From: an uncultured Sphingopyxis sp.
Lineage (GTDB): Bacteria; Pseudomonadota; Alphaproteobacteria; Sphingomonadales; Sphingomonadaceae
Length of the DNA: 29,032 nucleotides
Reading direction: 5' to 3'
Assembly (NCBI GenBank): GCA_937957805.1
Contig: CALFXW010000006.1
Span: forward strand, 1-29,032
A program made the translations under genes and the position numbers. The notes under the pieces are model-generated. The model was not told the origin of the DNA, ran no database searches, and worked only from the letters and a program-made list of their open reading frames with translations. Shown piece by piece: positions 15,396 to 23,359 of this stretch. Positions within the stretch are counted from its first letter, which is position 1. Each line of letters opens with the position of its first letter.

Positions 15396-16115
15396 TTAAT
15401 TACCCGGCAGCGCACCGCGCGCAGTATTTTCGCACGTCACGCTGCCCGCCCCCATGTTGGAAATGGTGCAGCGTGCGCGGCCAACAACGCTGGCATTGGC
15501 AGCGCCCGTCACCGTCAGAGTGGCACTGCGCGATGCTGTGAAACGGCTGCTGCCCGTCCCGCTGGCACGCAGGGTTAAGTCGCGCGCCGTCAGAGCGGAT
15601 GCATCTATCGCCCCCGGCCCGCTGACGTTCGCGGTCAAACCATCGGCACGTCCCGTCAATTGCACCGTCCCTGCACCTGCACTGACCACGCTGACATTCG
15701 CGCCCGCAGGGATGGTTGCTGCAACCTCCCCCGCCCCGTTCAGGCGGATGCGTACATCCTCCCCCTCCAGCCGCGCGACATGCAAAATGCCCGAACCCAG
15801 CAGCGTAATCTGCCGCAAATTCTGCGCGCTGAGCCGGACATGCACCGGCCCGACGTGCGCATTGCTGACGCCATATGGCCCATCATTGCCAATGCGGATA
15901 GTCAGCGTGCGTTCCTGCACGTTCATTTCCAGCCGCTCAATTGCGTCGCGCGATGCATCCACCACCGCCCCGATGCGGTAATCGGGCACCACATCGACGA
16001 CGATATCGCCGACCACCACCAGAGATTCAAAACTGGTGAGGCCGATGCGCCGACTATTGGCATCGGCAGCGCTGCTCAGCATCAAAAGGGCGATCAGGGG
16101 CAGGGTGGCACGCAT
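15396..16115 (-). CDS. Secreted DUF2807 (head 'GIN' domain) protein
   Basis: It has 239 residues from ATG 16115. The signal peptide is MRATLPLIALLMLSSAADA with no lipobox. The body is a run of short beta repeats rich in Gly/Ala/Ser/Val (HVRLSAQNLRQITLLGSGILHVARLEGEDVRIRLNGAGEV), the right-handed beta-helix-like DUF2807 pattern. The C-terminus has a Cys pair (RARCTISNMGAGSVTC) matching the Cys pair at the end of the upstream paralogue. DUF2807 proteins are envelope proteins of unresolved function. It lies 39 bases after the paralogous lipoprotein gene and probably shares its promoter. The ribosome site is weak. Confidence 0.82.
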   Translation of the reverse strand: MRATLPLIALLMLSSAADANSRRIGLTSFESLVVVGDIVVDVVPDYRIGAVVDASRDAIERLEMNVQERTLTIRIGNDGPYGVSNAHVGPVHVRLSAQNLRQITLLGSGILHVARLEGEDVRIRLNGAGEVAATIPAGANVSVVSAGAGTVQLTGRADGLTANVSGPGAIDASALTARDLTLRASGTGSSRFTASRSATLTVTGAANASVVGRARCTISNMGAGSVTCENTARGALPGN

Positions 16116-16154
16116 GGCATATGCATGCCCGCGCCCGCCCCCCGATGCAATCGT

Positions 16155-16889
16155 TTAGCTACAGTTGGCGGTGCCGCTACCCGCGCGTCGAATGGCGCAT
16201 TGGGCACCGCCAGTCAGCGTAACATCGCCCGAGCCACCAATGTTGATGCTGGCACTGCCGGTCACACGGGCCTGGACGCTGCCCGACCCGGCGACCGAAA
16301 CGGAACTGGATGCCAGTTGCAAATTGGGTGCGTCGACATCCCCACTGCCCGCAACCGAAATGTCGGCGCTATCGGCCCGGCCTGCGACATACACTTGCCC
16401 CGAACCGGCAACCGATACATCGAGCGCGTCAGCCGAAACCGCAGCGATACGCACATCGCCCGAACCGGCGACAGAAATGCGCGCATCATCGCCGCTCAAC
16501 TGGTCGGCCTGTAAATTGCCCGAACCCGCAACGCTGGCCGAACGGAGCAGCGGCATGGTGACCCGCACGGTCACCTTGGACCGCACCAATGTCCCTTCTG
16601 ACGTCCGCCGAATTTCCAGCTTGCCGTCGCGCACACGCAATATCAACTGGTCGAGCGCTGCAGCGTCACCGCTGGCGCTGACCGCAAAACTGTCGCCATG
16701 CGTCACCACCACATTATCATGGCCCGCCAGCGAAACGCCGGTAAAGCCCGACAGCGCATAGGTGCGCGCGCCGGCAGTCCCCCCGCTAGGCTGCGCAGCA
16801 TCCCTATTGTCGTTGGTATGGGCAAGCACATTGCACGCGCTCAGGGTGGACACGGCGGCCAAAGCCGCGACAAAATGGATGATGCGCAT
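16155..16889 (-). CDS. DUF2807 (head 'GIN' domain) lipoprotein
   Basis: It has 244 residues from ATG 16889, with AGGA about eight bases upstream. A lipoprotein signal ends at lipobox LSAC (C19), so the protein is probably lipid-anchored. After TYALSGFTGVSLAGHDNVVVTHGDSFAVSASGDAAAL, a typical DUF2807 opening, the chain has six units of about 20 residues that each start with SVAGSG or NIGGSG, one strand-turn rung per unit. It ends in C-x11-C (GAQCAIRRAGSGTANCS). The function is unknown. It is the first gene behind a strong promoter that a long palindrome overlaps, so expression of the DUF2807 pair is probably switched by a repressor. Confidence 0.86.
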   Translation of the reverse strand: MRIIHFVAALAAVSTLSACNVLAHTNDNRDAAQPSGGTAGARTYALSGFTGVSLAGHDNVVVTHGDSFAVSASGDAAALDQLILRVRDGKLEIRRTSEGTLVRSKVTVRVTMPLLRSASVAGSGNLQADQLSGDDARISVAGSGDVRIAAVSADALDVSVAGSGQVYVAGRADSADISVAGSGDVDAPNLQLASSSVSVAGSGSVQARVTGSASINIGGSGDVTLTGGAQCAIRRAGSGTANCS

Positions 16890-16915
16890 ATCGAATATCC
16901 TATGTAGCCACCCCT

Positions 16916-16939
16916 GCTGTATTGTAATTATAATACAGC
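16916..16939. promoter_or_regulatory. 24-bp near-perfect palindrome over the -10 box of the DUF2807 operon
   Basis: GCTGTATT (16916-16923) mirrors AATACAGC (16932-16939) around a palindromic TAATTA centre (16925-16930). Only the 16924/16931 pair mismatches. The palindrome covers the leftward TATAAT box at 16932-16927. This is the classic geometry of a dimeric repressor site. A second dyad, GCTGCA/TGCAGC (16938-16943, 16946-16951), abuts it inside the promoter spacer. Confidence 0.65.
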
Positions 16940-16956
16940 TGCATTTGCAGCGTCAA
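16927..16956 (-). promoter_or_regulatory. Sigma70-like promoter of the DUF2807 operon
   Basis: Read leftwards, TTGACG (16956-16951) and a perfect TATAAT (16932-16927) are 18 bases apart, 38 bases before the start codon at 16889. Confidence 0.65.
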
Positions 16957-16961
16957 GGCAC

Positions 16962-16989
16962 AAAAAAGGGGGGTCTTTGCCCCCCTTTT
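16962..16989 (-). terminator. Rho-independent terminator of carD
   Basis: Six G/C pairs (16968-16973 with 16980-16985) plus four A-T pairs enclose a TCTTTG loop. Leftwards the hairpin ends in six Ts. It is 32 bases past the carD stop, and the A-T flanks could make it act in both directions. Confidence 0.85.
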
Positions 16990-17021
16990 CATATCAATTT
17001 TCATCAGCTGTTTTGCCGCGT

Positions 17022-17552
17022 TTACGCCGCCACCGGCGGGTGGAATTGCGGGGCATATTTGTTGAGGATTTCGAGGATTTTGACCTGCGCGGCCTTTTCG
17101 TCGATTTCCTCCATCGCCGCGATTTCGCGCGCCAGACGGCTGCAGGCCGCTTCGAAAATCTGCCGCTCGGAATAGCTTTGTTCAGGCTGATCGTCCGGGC
17201 GGAATAAATCGCGCGTCACCTCTGCAATCGATACAAGGTCGCCGGAGTTGATCTTTGCTTCATATTCCTGCGCGCGGCGCGACCACATGGTGCGCTTTAC
17301 CTTGGGCTTGGTTTTAAGGACGTCGAGCGCCTCGCGCAGCGTCTTGTCCGACGATAATTTGCGCATGCCAACGCTTTCAACCTTGTTGACCGGCACACGC
17401 AGCGTCATCTTGTCCTTTTCAAAGCGCAGAACATAAAGTTCGAGGCTGGTACCGGCGATTTCCTGATTGAGCAGGTCAATCACCCGCCCAACCCCATGTT
17501 TGGGGTACACCACATAATCACCAACCGCGAATGCATGTGCCTTTGCCGACAT
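17022..17552 (-). CDS. CarD/CdnL-family transcriptional regulator
   Basis: It has 176 residues from ATG 17552, with AAAGGA six bases upstream. The N-terminal CarD_TRCF RNA-polymerase-interaction domain (about 8-65) starts FAVGDYVVYPKHGVGRVIDL and continues with LELYVLRFEKDKMTLRVPVNKVESVGMRKL. The C-terminal helical domain (about 70-170, including RTMWSRRAQEYEAKINSGDL) is the part that contacts DNA at the upstream edge of the bubble. Such proteins stabilise open promoter complexes, especially at rRNA and other housekeeping promoters. It lies downstream of fdxA on the same strand but 380 bases away, so it probably has its own promoter. A strong terminator follows. Confidence 0.94.
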   Translation of the reverse strand: MSAKAHAFAVGDYVVYPKHGVGRVIDLLNQEIAGTSLELYVLRFEKDKMTLRVPVNKVESVGMRKLSSDKTLREALDVLKTKPKVKRTMWSRRAQEYEAKINSGDLVSIAEVTRDLFRPDDQPEQSYSERQIFEAACSRLAREIAAMEEIDEKAAQVKILEILNKYAPQFHPPVAA

Positions 17553-17932
17553 ATTTATTCCTTTCCACGCGCGGCGATCTGGGGGATCTGCGCCGCTTGC
17601 CCGAAACCGGATGCGCTGTGAGCGGAAATCTTGGCCTCAAAATGCCCCAAAATCGTTGCGCCCCATTCCTTGGCCAAAGCGCAAGGCATATGACGGGGCG
17701 GCCAGAAACGGCCCGATACGATGTTTTGGCAAATCCGCCCCGATCGCGCCGGGGGGCAGGAAGACCCGCGACCCGGAACCAAGGGCAATGGCAAAATCCA
17801 ATCCCAGCTAATCCGTCAGCCGGCCTACCGTCCGTCGAAAACAGACGAAATGCCAAGCTGTTGGCGACTCCATTAGCAGATTAGCAACAAAATTACCAGT
17901 GCGCGCACCAAAGCGGCGCGTGATCGCGTGGA
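17553..17932. other. 380-bp gap between fdxA and carD without a confident gene
   Basis: It probably contains the carD promoter and leader. The most protein-like stretch is a leftward TTG-initiated frame of 54 codons (17801-17637), which has a plausible composition but no recognised family and no good ribosome site. A second leftward frame (17794-17555) ends just before the carD start. A perfect 10-bp palindrome (GTGCGCGCAC) sits at 17899-17908, 25 bases past the fdxA stop. I see no T-tract terminator here. Confidence 0.4.
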
Positions 17933-18271
17933 CTAGTCGCCTTCACCTGGTTCGGCGGAGAAATATTTGTCGAACTTGCCCTCCACGCCCTTATGTTCAT
18001 CGGCGTCGTCGGGGCTGTCCTTTTTGGTGGTGATGTTGGGCCATTGCGCCGAATAGGTGGCGTTCAATTCCAGCCATTGTTCCAGCCCGTTTTCGGTGTC
18101 GGGCAAGATTGCCTCTGCCGGACATTCGGGTTCGCACACCCCGCAGTCGATGCATTCGCTGGGGTTGATGACGAGCATATTCTCACCCTCATAGAAGCAA
18201 TCGACCGGGCAGACTTCGACGCAATCCATATATTTGCAGCGGATGCAGGCGTCGGTGACGACATAGGTCAT
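17933..18271 (-). CDS. fdxA: 7Fe ferredoxin FdxA
   Basis: This is a low-potential electron carrier of 112 residues with one [3Fe-4S] and one [4Fe-4S] cluster. By comparison with Azotobacter-type ferredoxin I, the cysteines are C9, C17 and C50 for the 3Fe cluster and C21, C40, C43 and C46 for the 4Fe cluster, with the extra C12 and C25 also conserved in that family. The tail after residue 55 (GLEQWLELNATYSAQWPNITTKKDSP) is the FdxA C-terminal extension. The redox partner cannot be told from here. It lies 65 bases after the S4-protein gene and is probably cotranscribed with it. Confidence 0.96.
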   Translation of the reverse strand: MTYVVTDACIRCKYMDCVEVCPVDCFYEGENMLVINPSECIDCGVCEPECPAEAILPDTENGLEQWLELNATYSAQWPNITTKKDSPDDADEHKGVEGKFDKYFSAEPGEGD

Positions 18272-18336
18272 GGCAGAATATTTCCCCGAAATGCAATTTG
18301 GTCAGCTCTGCTGCTAAGCGCGGGCGGGGCGCGCCG

Positions 18337-18609
18337 TCAAGTATCGACGCCGATATAATGGCTTTGCGCTTCGATAGCGGGGCCACGCCGGGCCGGAATG
18401 GTAACGATGCGAATGGCCCGCGCACCCGAACCCCAAGGAAATGTCACCACATCATCAACATGCACCCCATGCGATGCGCGGTCGATGCGCCGCCCATTGA
18501 CGCGCACATGCTCCGCCGCCACCATTTCTTGCGCTAGGCTCCGCGTCTTGGCCACTCGCAAAAACCACAGCAATTTGTCGATGCGGATCGCAGCATCGCT
18601 CACCAGCAT
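18337..18609 (-). CDS. S4-domain RNA-binding protein (Hsp15/HslR-like)
   Basis: It has 90 residues from ATG 18609. The S4 fold covers most of it: AAIRIDKLLWFLRVAKTRSLAQEMVAAEHVRVNGRRIDRASHGVHVDDVVTF. This is the heat-shock protein 15 type, which in E. coli binds free 50S subunits carrying nascent chains. The C-terminal basic tail of Hsp15 is shortened here. The gene starts three bases after the stop of the SUV3-like helicase, so both are in one transcript, consistent with a shared role in RNA or ribosome handling (inference). Confidence 0.9.
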   Translation of the reverse strand: MLVSDAAIRIDKLLWFLRVAKTRSLAQEMVAAEHVRVNGRRIDRASHGVHVDDVVTFPWGSGARAIRIVTIPARRGPAIEAQSHYIGVDT

Positions 18610-18612
18610 GGC

Positions 18613-21600
18613 TCAACCGGCGGGCGTTTCACCATCATCTACCTTTTGCGGGTCGCGCGCGTCGGGTTTGGCAGCGGCCATCATATCTTTGAGCGCGGCA
18701 AAGGGTGAATTGGCCGCAATTTCGCGTTCGCGCGCGTTGCTGCGTCCATCCTTAAAGCGCGGGCGCTGACCATCTGATGACTTGTCGCGGCGCTGCCCAT
18801 CGCGCGGCCGATCCTGATGGTCAGCCCTGCGCCCATCGCTTTGCCCATCCTTGCGCGCGCGCGCCAGTTGATCGCCCGCGCGATTGTGGCGCGTGTGCAC
18901 GCGTCGCGCACCCGTCGCCTCGCCTGTAGCTTCGGCCTGCGGCTTGCGTCCGCGATGACGCTGCCCCGAAGCTTGTCCGGAACGGGGGCCAGAGCGTTGC
19001 CGTTCCTCGCCTGCCAGACCATCCCACCGCCACCAGATTTTGGCTTCATCGGCCATATCCTCTGGCGGGGCGGCAATCGAACGAAAGCCCAGCGCGCCGA
19101 GCGCCAGCAATCGGTCGGCATAGCCCATGCCGATTGACCGGCCGAGCGCCGGATCAATCCGAAAAGCGCGCGGATGCGGCGGGGTTTCGGGCACATTTTC
19201 GACTGCGGTTTCGGCCACAGTTTCGGCGGCTTCAGCAGGCGCATCGGCTGCAACTTCAACCGATGCGTCGCCGCTCGGCGCTGCCGGTGCAGGGGTCGCC
19301 GCGTTGGGCGCAACATGCCCCGCCCGACCCCGGTGCGCATCCGCCCCCAATTTCTCGAGCATATCGATACGCAGCCAGCTTTGCCCCAATGCGAAGTAGC
19401 CGGGCAGGTGCGCCACGGCTTCGCCATCGCTTGGGCGCGGTGCCACCGCCGGCGCACCGTCGGGCGGCAGAACCGGCGCGCGGCCATGCCATGCAGCATC
19501 GAGCGCGGCGACCCAATGCAGCGACGCGGGGCGCAGCAGGCTGCGCACAAAAATATAGGCAAAACCGGGGCGCAATTCGGCGCGGCGCAACATGCCGCGT
19601 TCTTCGGCGGTTAGCGCGTGGATCGCCTGGCGCAGCAATCGCCGCGTCGCAAAACCGCCACCTTCGACCACGCTGGCAAAAATGGCGCGCAAATTAGCAG
19701 GGGTTTCAATGTCACGGGCGCGCGATGCCAGCGTCAACAGCGCGCGCATATGCTGGGCAATGCCATGATCGACAAATTGTTCGATCCGCCCCTTTACCGC
19801 CGCCGCAATACTGGCATCCAATGCCGCCAGTTCAGGGAACAAGCGCACCATCGGGCTAACCAAATGACGGCCACGCACCAGATGCGCGACCTGTATGCCG
19901 TGCCAGTTCACGGCAACCGTCTCACCGGTAAGGTCGAGCGTAAAGGCTGCATCCTGTGATGCGGCGAGCAGGCTGGCCCGCCGTGCCAATTCGACCTGTA
20001 GATATTTTTCAGCCGCCGCGAGCAGCATTTTTTGCGTCCGCGCGCCCGCCGCTGCATCGACGCGAAAGGCAAAGCCGTGGAGCGCGCCAATCCGTTCCCC
20101 TTCGACCCGCACGCTGCCGTCGCTGTCATCAATGGCAACGCTGAGCGCGTCCGCCCCCTGCCCCAGCGCGCGCAACAAGACGCTGGTGCGCCGGTCGACA
20201 AACCGTTCGGTCAGCGCGGCATGGAGCGCGTCGGACAATTTCTGTTCGACGGCGCGCGCCGCCTCTGCCCCGGCGGGCGCATCGGCCAGCCAATCATCAC
20301 GCTGGGCAATATAGCAAAAATCACGCACATTTTGGAGGCGCGATGCCAATATATCCACCGGCCCGTCGACATTGTCTATTTTCGCCAGCGCGCCATGGAA
20401 CCAATCGGCATCGACAAACCCTTTGTCACCCGAAAGGTCGCCCCACAGCCGCGTGACCAAGCGGCCATGGATTTCCGGCCCCGCCTTGCGAAAATCGGGG
20501 ATGGCGCAGACATTCCACAGGCGGCGCACGGCATCACTGTCCGTCACCCGCGCCATGGCATCTGCGTCATCGGCCATGCGTTTGAGCGCGAGTAAATCGC
20601 TGGCCGCAGGGGCAGCAATTAGTCGCGGGTGAGTGGGCGCTGTTTCCAGTGCCGCCATCAGGCTGCGCACATCGTCCATCGCCGGATTAGGATCACGCCA
20701 ATATAGCCGTTCGACCGGGGGAATGGCATGTTCCTCTATTGCCGCGATTTCCGCTTCGTCGAGGATGGTTTCTGCCCCGATAGTGCCAAAACTGCCGTCG
20801 CGCTGGTGCCGCCCCGCGCGTCCCGCGATTTGCGCCATTTCGCTGATGGTCAACCGCCGGTGGCGCTGACCGTCAAATTTGTTGAGACTGGCAAAGGCGA
20901 CATGATCCACATCGAGGTTGAGCCCCATGCCCACCGCATCGGTAGCGACCAGATAATCCACCTCCCCCGACTGATACATCGCCACTTGTGCGTTGCGGGT
21001 GCGCGGCGACAATGCGCCCATCACGACTGCGGCACCGCCCGAAATGCGGCGAAGCCCCTCAGCAATTTCGTAAACTTCCTCCGCCGAAAAGGCGATAATC
21101 GCGCTGCGTTTGGGCAGACGGGACAATTTGACAGGCCCGGTATAACGCAGCGTTGAAAAACGCGGACGACCCGAAATATCGGCATCGGGGAGCAGATCAC
21201 GCAAAATCCCGCGCAGCCCGCCCGAACCCAAAATCATCGTTTCGTCGCGCCCGCGCGCGTGCAGCAGACGTGATGTAAACACATGGCCGCGTTCACAGTC
21301 CGCGCCCAGTTGTGCTTCATCCAGCGCGACAAAGGCAGGGGCATCGGCAGGATCGGGGATTGGCATCGCCTCCGCCGTAGAGAGGATATAGCGCGCACCG
21401 GCTGGCCAGATACGTTCTTCGCCGGTGACCAGCGCCGCCGCACCTTCGCCACGCACGGCCACCACCCTGTCATATATTTCGCGTGCCAAGAGCCGCAGCG
21501 GAAAGCCGATTATACCGCTGCTGTGGGCAAGCATGCGTTCGACCGCCAAATGGGTTTTGCCGGTGTTGGTGGGGCCGATGACGGCTTTCAGGGGGAGGTT

Positions 21601-21615
21601 GTGGTTATGCGACAT
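18613..21615 (-). CDS. SUV3-like superfamily 2 RNA helicase
   Basis: It has 1000 residues from ATG 21615. The helicase core is at the N-terminus: Walker A GPTNTGKT (14-21), TGEERIWP, the DEAQ box VALDEAQLG, and the second RecA lobe with VATDAVGMGLNLDVDHVAFASLNKFDG and motif VI QIAGRAGRH. This is the organisation of mitochondrial SUV3, an RNA/DNA helicase partnered with an exonuclease. The long middle region is helical. From about residue 830 to the end it is low-complexity (Ala/Pro, then Arg/Gly/Gln/Asp-rich) and probably disordered and RNA-binding. ATG 21615 lacks a ribosome site. A TTG at 21657 follows a GGAGGGAGG tract and would add HCPSCGKQP, a CxxC segment. It is divergent from the M23 gene. 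Confidence 0.93.
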   Translation of the reverse strand: MSHNHNLPLKAVIGPTNTGKTHLAVERMLAHSSGIIGFPLRLLAREIYDRVVAVRGEGAAALVTGEERIWPAGARYILSTAEAMPIPDPADAPAFVALDEAQLGADCERGHVFTSRLLHARGRDETMILGSGGLRGILRDLLPDADISGRPRFSTLRYTGPVKLSRLPKRSAIIAFSAEEVYEIAEGLRRISGGAAVVMGALSPRTRNAQVAMYQSGEVDYLVATDAVGMGLNLDVDHVAFASLNKFDGQRHRRLTISEMAQIAGRAGRHQRDGSFGTIGAETILDEAEIAAIEEHAIPPVERLYWRDPNPAMDDVRSLMAALETAPTHPRLIAAPAASDLLALKRMADDADAMARVTDSDAVRRLWNVCAIPDFRKAGPEIHGRLVTRLWGDLSGDKGFVDADWFHGALAKIDNVDGPVDILASRLQNVRDFCYIAQRDDWLADAPAGAEAARAVEQKLSDALHAALTERFVDRRTSVLLRALGQGADALSVAIDDSDGSVRVEGERIGALHGFAFRVDAAAGARTQKMLLAAAEKYLQVELARRASLLAASQDAAFTLDLTGETVAVNWHGIQVAHLVRGRHLVSPMVRLFPELAALDASIAAAVKGRIEQFVDHGIAQHMRALLTLASRARDIETPANLRAIFASVVEGGGFATRRLLRQAIHALTAEERGMLRRAELRPGFAYIFVRSLLRPASLHWVAALDAAWHGRAPVLPPDGAPAVAPRPSDGEAVAHLPGYFALGQSWLRIDMLEKLGADAHRGRAGHVAPNAATPAPAAPSGDASVEVAADAPAEAAETVAETAVENVPETPPHPRAFRIDPALGRSIGMGYADRLLALGALGFRSIAAPPEDMADEAKIWWRWDGLAGEERQRSGPRSGQASGQRHRGRKPQAEATGEATGARRVHTRHNRAGDQLARARKDGQSDGRRADHQDRPRDGQRRDKSSDGQRPRFKDGRSNAREREIAANSPFAALKDMMAAAKPDARDPQKVDDGETPAG

Positions 21616-21729
21616 GCGGGGCTGTTTGCCGCAACTGGGGCAATGCGCCAATGGCAAAATGGCACCCCTCCCTCCTTTTGCCGCACATAAGACGACCCTC
21701 ATCGCATGGAGGCGTGGGGGCGGCGCAAC

Positions 21730-21744
21730 TTAAATTGACATTAA
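21730..21744 (+). promoter_or_regulatory. CtrA box (TTAA-N7-TTAA)
   Basis: TTAA at 21730-21733 and TTAAC at 21741-21745 are separated by exactly seven bases (ATTGACA), the full alphaproteobacterial CtrA consensus. It lies 88 bases before the assigned M23 start and contains a TTGACA that could be a -35 box. It also overlaps the left arm of a perfect 8-bp inverted repeat (AAATTGAC 21732-21739, GTCAATTT 21760-21767). Confidence 0.7.
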
Positions 21745-21817
21745 CCATGTTGTGCCTAGGTCAATTTTCCGTTCGAAAGCGCGCGTGTGCGCGGCCAAAT
21801 GGGGTATGTTTTTCGCG

Positions 21818-23317
21818 ATGTTGCAGGGCCGTAACCGGGACATGATGGCGACGGGCGCGCTTGCGCCGTCGGCGGATCCTGCGCCCAGTCTGCGCCAAAG
21901 CATCGAAGAACGGTTCCACGACATCGATTGGACCCCCGATCTGGGGCAGGACATTGGCACCACCCATTGGTGGCGCGGGATGGCGAGTTTCCTGTTCCTT
22001 TGTTTTGCAGCCTTTTTCATGTGGTCGGGTATCAGCCCGGTTGAAGCGCGCGAAGCGCCGATGCGCCCGCGCGATTACCAGTTCGCCCGCGCGCAAGTCA
22101 TCGCGCCAATGGCGTGGGGCGGCGACAGCGGTCGGCGTATGGCGGCCAATGACCTTGTCCAGCCGCTGGCGGTCGCGCCAGAGAGGCCGCGCATCGAATT
22201 GACCGCAACGCTGGGTCAGGGCGACAGCTTTACCCGCCTGCTCGAACGTTCGGGCGTTGGCGGCAGCGAAGCAGCGCGCGTCGCGGCGATGATTTCAAAT
22301 GCCATCGCGCTCGACGATATAACGCCCGGCACCCGCTTTGACATCGTATTGGGCCGCCGCGCCCAGGCCAGCCAGCCGCGCCCGCTCGAATCGCTGGCCT
22401 TTCGCGCGCGGCTCGACCTCAGGCTCGAAATGGCGCGACAGGGCAATGCGCTGGCAATGGACCGGATTGCGATTGCCGTGGATGATACACCGCTGCGTAT
22501 TCGCGGCAAAGTGGGGGGCAGCCTCTATCGCACCGCCCGCGCGGCTGGCGTGCCACCCAGCATTGTGCAAAGCTATTTGCGCGTCATCGCCGGGCAGATT
22601 TCTGTCAGCCGCGACATTCGGGCCGATGATGAATTTGACATCATCGTCGCCCACCGCCGCGCTGAAACCGGCGAAAGCGAATTTGGCGACCTGCTTTATG
22701 CCGGGCTGATTCAGGGCGGGCGGGCGCGCTTGCGCATGTTGCCCTGGACGGTCGAGGGTAACCGCCAATGGTTCGAGGCATCGGGCGTTGGCCAACAGCG
22801 CGCGGGGCTGGCCGCACCGGTTTCGGGGCGGATGACATCCCCCTTTGGTATGCGTCGCCACCCGATTTTGGGCTATGTGCGTATGCATGCGGGGATTGAT
22901 TTTGGCGCACCCTTTGGCGCACCCGTCTATGCGGTCAGCGATGGGCGGGTCGATTATGCGGGCTATCGCGGCGGATATGGCCGTTATGTCCGCATTCAGC
23001 ATGGCGGGGGGCTTGGCACCGGCTATGGCCATATGAGCCGTATCGCGGTTGCCAATGGCCAAAATGTCCGGCGTGGGCAGATTGTCGGCTATGTCGGCAC
23101 ATCGGGTCTGTCGACCGGGCCGCACCTTCACTATGAACTTTACCGCAATGGCACAGCGGTCAACCCACTCTCCGCCAGATTCCAGACGCGGGCGATATTG
23201 TCGGGCAGCGACCTTGCCGCCTTTCGCGCGCGGCTCAATATGCTGACCGCGCTGCGCCCCGGCGGGGTAGCCGTCCCTGCAACACCCACGCCCGCAACCA
23301 CAACAGCGGCGCGCTAA
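21818..23317 (+). CDS. M23-family peptidoglycan metallopeptidase, membrane-anchored
   Basis: It has 499 residues from ATG 21818. ATG 21806, 21842 and 21845 are alternatives and no start has a well-spaced ribosome site. A short cytoplasmic segment precedes one membrane helix (about 52-72, WWRGMASFLFLCFAAFFMWSGI). A periplasmic region with a LysM/OapA-like opening follows (IELTATLGQGDSFTRLLERSGV), then the C-terminal lysostaphin-type domain. Zinc and catalytic motifs are H357-A-G-I-D361 (MHAGIDFGAPFGAPVYA), GYGHMSRI, and H436-L-H438 (GPHLHYELYRNG), all intact, so it should be an active endopeptidase cutting peptidoglycan cross-links in growth or division. The CtrA box upstream suggests cell-cycle control. 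hemB follows after 42 bases. Confidence 0.93.
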   Translation: MLQGRNRDMMATGALAPSADPAPSLRQSIEERFHDIDWTPDLGQDIGTTHWWRGMASFLFLCFAAFFMWSGISPVEAREAPMRPRDYQFARAQVIAPMAWGGDSGRRMAANDLVQPLAVAPERPRIELTATLGQGDSFTRLLERSGVGGSEAARVAAMISNAIALDDITPGTRFDIVLGRRAQASQPRPLESLAFRARLDLRLEMARQGNALAMDRIAIAVDDTPLRIRGKVGGSLYRTARAAGVPPSIVQSYLRVIAGQISVSRDIRADDEFDIIVAHRRAETGESEFGDLLYAGLIQGGRARLRMLPWTVEGNRQWFEASGVGQQRAGLAAPVSGRMTSPFGMRRHPILGYVRMHAGIDFGAPFGAPVYAVSDGRVDYAGYRGGYGRYVRIQHGGGLGTGYGHMSRIAVANGQNVRRGQIVGYVGTSGLSTGPHLHYELYRNGTAVNPLSARFQTRAILSGSDLAAFRARLNMLTALRPGGVAVPATPTPATTTAAR

Positions 23318-23359
23318 TCGCTTTACCTTGGGCTGCCCTTGGGCAATAGCGTTCGCCCG

